From Patiria miniata (Eukaryota; Echinodermata; Asteroidea; Valvatida; Asterinidae): DNA of 64,000 nt. The DNA lies in assembly GCF_015706575.1 (NCBI RefSeq), contig NW_024037069.1:41499315-41563314 (forward strand), read 5' to 3'. Of this stretch, positions 60,862 to 64,000 are shown in pieces. A model generated the notes under the pieces. That model worked only from the letters and a program-made list of their open reading frames with translations, ran no database searches and was not told where the DNA came from. The position numbers and the translations under genes were made by a program. The first letter of the stretch is position 1, and each line of letters begins with the position of its first letter.

Positions 60862-61545
60862 TACGGCATTTGGCAAATTTGGGAAACATGCATAGGGACC
60901 TAGAAAGGTACCCAGGACTAGCATAATGATGAAATCAATGTAAAAGGACAAATCGTTGTTTAAAGTACCCCAAAAAGCAATGTAGGACGAGAGTTATGGC
61001 AAAATCAATATGAAAATCATGGTTTAAGTGGCCATTTTGAATTTATGCAAATTAGGCATATTTCCACCACTTGGATTTTTGGACCTTTTTTAGGGGCCTT
61101 ATAGAAATGCACTGTGGTGTGATATTTATGTATTAAATAACTGAACTTGGATTATCAGGAAAATTCAATTGTGACATGTCCACACATGACAGCCATAATG
61201 TTAACTTTAATTTATGCTATTTTATTATTGCATTTATGCAAATTATTATACGGCATATGGCAAATTTGGGAAACATGGGGATCTTGAAAGTTACTTAGGA
61301 CTAGAATAATTATGAAATCAATGTAAACGGACTACAATTGTCGTTTTAAGTACCTGAAAAAGCTATCGAGTATAAGAAATATGACCAAATCAATGTGAAA
61401 GTCCTAAAATTGTCGGCCATTTTGGATTTATGCAAATTAGGCATATTTCCACCACTTGGATTTTTTTGGACTTTTAGTATGTCATTTTAGGGACCTTACA
61501 GAAATGCACTGTGGTGAAAAAAATTCTGTTGCAATTTGTTTGAGG
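60862..61545 (-). repeat. Inverse tandem array matching 57027-58105
   Basis: Nearly two units on the minus strand. It includes the reverse complement of the unique left border (GAACCTCAAACAAATTGCAA) at about 61528-61553, so the array order is mirrored. Confidence 0.82.
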
Positions 61546-61995
61546 TTCACTCAAAAAATGAAGTATTTTGCCTGGACTATTTAAAGCCGCGACATAAAAT
61601 GACACACACATCTATCAATACGTATTCCTGCCTACGGATTGGCCTAGCATTTTGGCGGCAACCCACTAACGATGATTGGCTGCCTACAATCCCAACGCTG
61701 ATTGGCTGCCTAGAAACCCGACTGCTGCTATGAAAAGGCGAGCAAGTCATATAACGTCCGCAATCGTGAGATATAAGACGGCTAGCATGGAAATTTGCAC
61801 AATGTTTTCCGTTGAGTGTAATGGATTTTATCATGTACTATATTATGTGTAGGTGTTTGGGTCGATGTGGTTGATTGTAATCACGCTAATTAGCATAATT
61901 AATATTTGCATTTACGGAAAGATCCGTATAATTACGCCGAAAATACGGAATATTTCACTTTACGGAGTCCGTAAATTTACGGGCATTTTTAATAG

Positions 61996-63786
61996 GCCTA
62001 ATGAAATTCCGGACTTCTTTTAAAAATAAGTCCTCTGAAGCCCCGATTTGGAAAAGAAAAAGGACTTTTCTGCTATAAAATCAGTATCCGACTTAAAAAA
62101 TAACAGTTCTAGGGGGAAAATAACAGTTCTAGGGGAAAAAAATCAAAGACTGTTGGGGAAAAAACAAGAAAAAACAAGTGGACATCTTGATTGGAACCAA
62201 TCCACGAACCTTCTGCCAGCGAGTGATAGGCTCTTCCGCTGCGCCATTGGGTGTTGCTATATGTTAATAGCTTGGTGAATTTGTGTAAACGCACATGAGT
62301 AATATGATTGTTTCAAGTCGCATAAAAATGGATTACCCCAGACTGTTGTGTCAAGAAAATATAAACGTATAAACTGTGGCAATCTTGCATTGAAAGTCTT
62401 GCATGAAATGATTGTGAGTGCCTACCACCCCGGGCCGTGGCCGTCCCACGTGAAAATCACGTTCTGAAAGTTGACCAACAGACTGAAGCCCGTAAGCTTA
62501 TAGCGCGCTAAATACCACGTGACTACATCATTACTGCACATATCTTGCCTCCATTTACAACATTTTCATAAACAACTTAACGATTGGGTACAACTTTTTT
62601 TTGTTAAGTATCTAATTTGTTAATTAATATTATTTTTGTTTTTAAATTAAAATTTGGTATTTTATGGGAAACCCAGGGGCTCGTTGTTGGTAAATTTTCC
62701 GGGGACCGACAGACCGACCGACCACAAAGTGACATGTAGAATTAAGCCCCTGCCATATCCATGCAGAGCTTTAAAAAAGCAGAAATAAACCAACTTTTAA
62801 TGCTATATGGCTGCTGAGTGCAAAGTATATGGGCCGTGACGGATTGCATTAAAAGGTAGTGGGAACCATTTGCAAAATGAAAAAAAAGAGGAAAAGGTCA
62901 AAATATGAAATATTCCACTAGTGCATAAGGCCCAGTAAACGATAAGATCAAGCATCCTGTGTAACCAAATTGCGCCTTGTATGCTGTAATTTTGAGAGAA
63001 CAAAAAAAGAGGAAATAGTTGTTGAATTGTTGTTTCTTGAATAGGAAAAAACACATTTTTTTATTTTGCAAATGGTGTTCATTACCTTAAAGCAATGTTT
63101 GTTTGTTTTTGCCCAAGGCCGTAGGAAGCGGTACGGCAGGTACGGCTATGGCCGTACCAATAATGACAGGCATATCTTTTTGTTTTAATGTATAAAAGGC
63201 CTTGCATGGCCCCAAGGCTGGATTTTTTCTTTTTTTGGTTTCTAGATGCTCTGTGGTGCGATCTGAGGCAATTTCTGACCACTTTAACAATTTTTTTTAA
63301 AGAAAAAGATGGTGGTGTATGCAGTACCTGCCTCTATTGCGACGACACTGAAAAAAAAAATGGCTTCCATTTTTTTTTTTGGGGGGGGGGGACATGGCCC
63401 CCGTTGCCCTCCCCCAATTTTTTCTTGTGTTGTTTTTGTGTTTTGTTTTGTTTTTGTGTGTGTGTTTAAAGGGAAAGGGCGTAATCATACATGTCGCCAC
63501 TAGGCCTACATGTTAAGTTAAACGGAATGGCGATTAGCCGCCACCATGAATTTTAGTTGTCCTCAGACTAGTACTTGTGTTTTCTTAAAAAGAAGTGGTT
63601 TTCTAAATGAGAAAATAGCAAGGAAGAACCGGTTTTGTGCAAGCAAAATTCAGGGAATAATCCGTTAAAGTTAATATCTTGTTGGAAAATTCCAAAATCA
63701 TTCAAAGAAAGTAATTACCGCTGTGAATCAGAGTTTATGAAGGAACGGAAAGTGGGATTTGCTATCAACAAGACCGTTCGTCATTC
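61996..63786. other. Intergenic, no gene recognised
   Basis: Contains a tRNA-like patch, a dispersed repeat (62807-63010) and a G-rich patch near 63380. No coding domain is seen. Confidence 0.35.
62200..62266 (-). repeat. Possible tRNA-derived remnant
   Basis: On the minus strand an A box (TGGCGCAGCGG) and an imperfect B box (GGTTCGTGGATT) are spaced as in a tRNA. Stems are poor. Confidence 0.4.
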
Positions 63787-63997
63787 TTTACCTGATGGGA
63801 TGTGAATCAATTGGAGGATGAGAGACTCTGCGAGCTGATGTATTTTTTTTAGAAAAAAAAAAACCTTAACAAATACGCTCGGCAGTTCAATCATTTACGT
63901 ACACTGTATCCATACCGGTGAATTAAATTTCTAAAAAATACATCAGCCGGCAGAGCCTCTCGTCTTCCAATTTGATTCACATCCCATAAAAGGTAAA
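63787..63997. mobile_element. Palindromic MITE at the window end
   Basis: TTTACCTGATGGGATGTGAA...GATGTATTTTTTTAG pairs with CTAAAAAATACATC...TTCACATCCCATAAAAGGTA. Arms are about 65 bp. Confidence 0.75.
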
Positions 63998-64000
63998 TAA

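Larger units (their letters stand above)
55723..61993. mobile_element. Possible 6.3-kb fold-back element
   Basis: Terminal inverted repeats of about 155 bp (55723-55886 and about 61838-61993; CCCGTAAATTTACGG, GGATCTTTCCGTAAATGC) enclose a second, inner inverted pair of tandem arrays (57027-58105 and 60862-61545). The middle holds a SINE and a direct repeat. No transposase is recognised. It could also be two unrelated MITEs in inverse orientation, but the nested inner arms with the same order argue for one structure. Confidence 0.5.

Overview
This is an animal nuclear genomic window. It has multi-exon genes with GT-AG introns, a class A GPCR, an MCT/SLC16-type transporter, a spliced ribosomal protein gene, and dense MITEs, SINEs, LINE remnants and minisatellites. 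The frequent 'tacatgtaca' words and the repeat families (for example TIRs beginning GGGCCCAATTTCAT) suggest an invertebrate deuterostome, most likely an echinoderm. The species cannot be named from the sequence alone.

Layout. Positions 1469-12516 (+) hold two tandem paralogues encoding a PH domain followed by an IRS-type PTB domain, the Dok-7-like architecture. Both have six exons with identical splice phases. Positions 14360-19982 (-) hold a complete RPL38 gene encoding 70 aa, whose first coding exon contributes only the ATG; its three introns hold several MITEs. Positions 20-28.7 kb hold repeats only. Positions 28704-30410 (+) hold a two-exon orphan class A GPCR of 364 aa. Positions 34570-38772 (-) hold a complete four-exon MCT/SLC16-like transporter of 420 aa. 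Positions 38.8-45.8 kb hold repeats, including two fold-back elements and a tRNA-Ser-like SINE head. Positions 45842-47594 (-) hold a second, 5'-incomplete copy of the transporter. Positions 51.2-64 kb hold intron homology, LINE fragments and a roughly 6.3-kb inverted structure.

The most striking object is a 3615-bp mobile element at 47615-51229, inserted in the intron upstream of transporter copy 2 exon 3. It has terminal inverted repeats of more than 1.1 kb that begin AG and end CT. It is flanked by a perfect 6-bp target duplication (GAAACC), and the paralogous intron of copy 1 preserves the empty site. These are the hallmarks of Polinton/Maverick integration, but no polymerase or integrase is present. 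Instead it carries one short gene: an in-frame array of 21-bp repeats, a C2H2-type zinc-finger motif, an acidic stretch and a charged helical domain. It looks like a miniature, non-autonomous Polinton-type element with its own cargo gene.

Apart from the two tandem duplications there is no evidence that the genes act together. The recurring themes are local duplication and inverted-repeat transposons.
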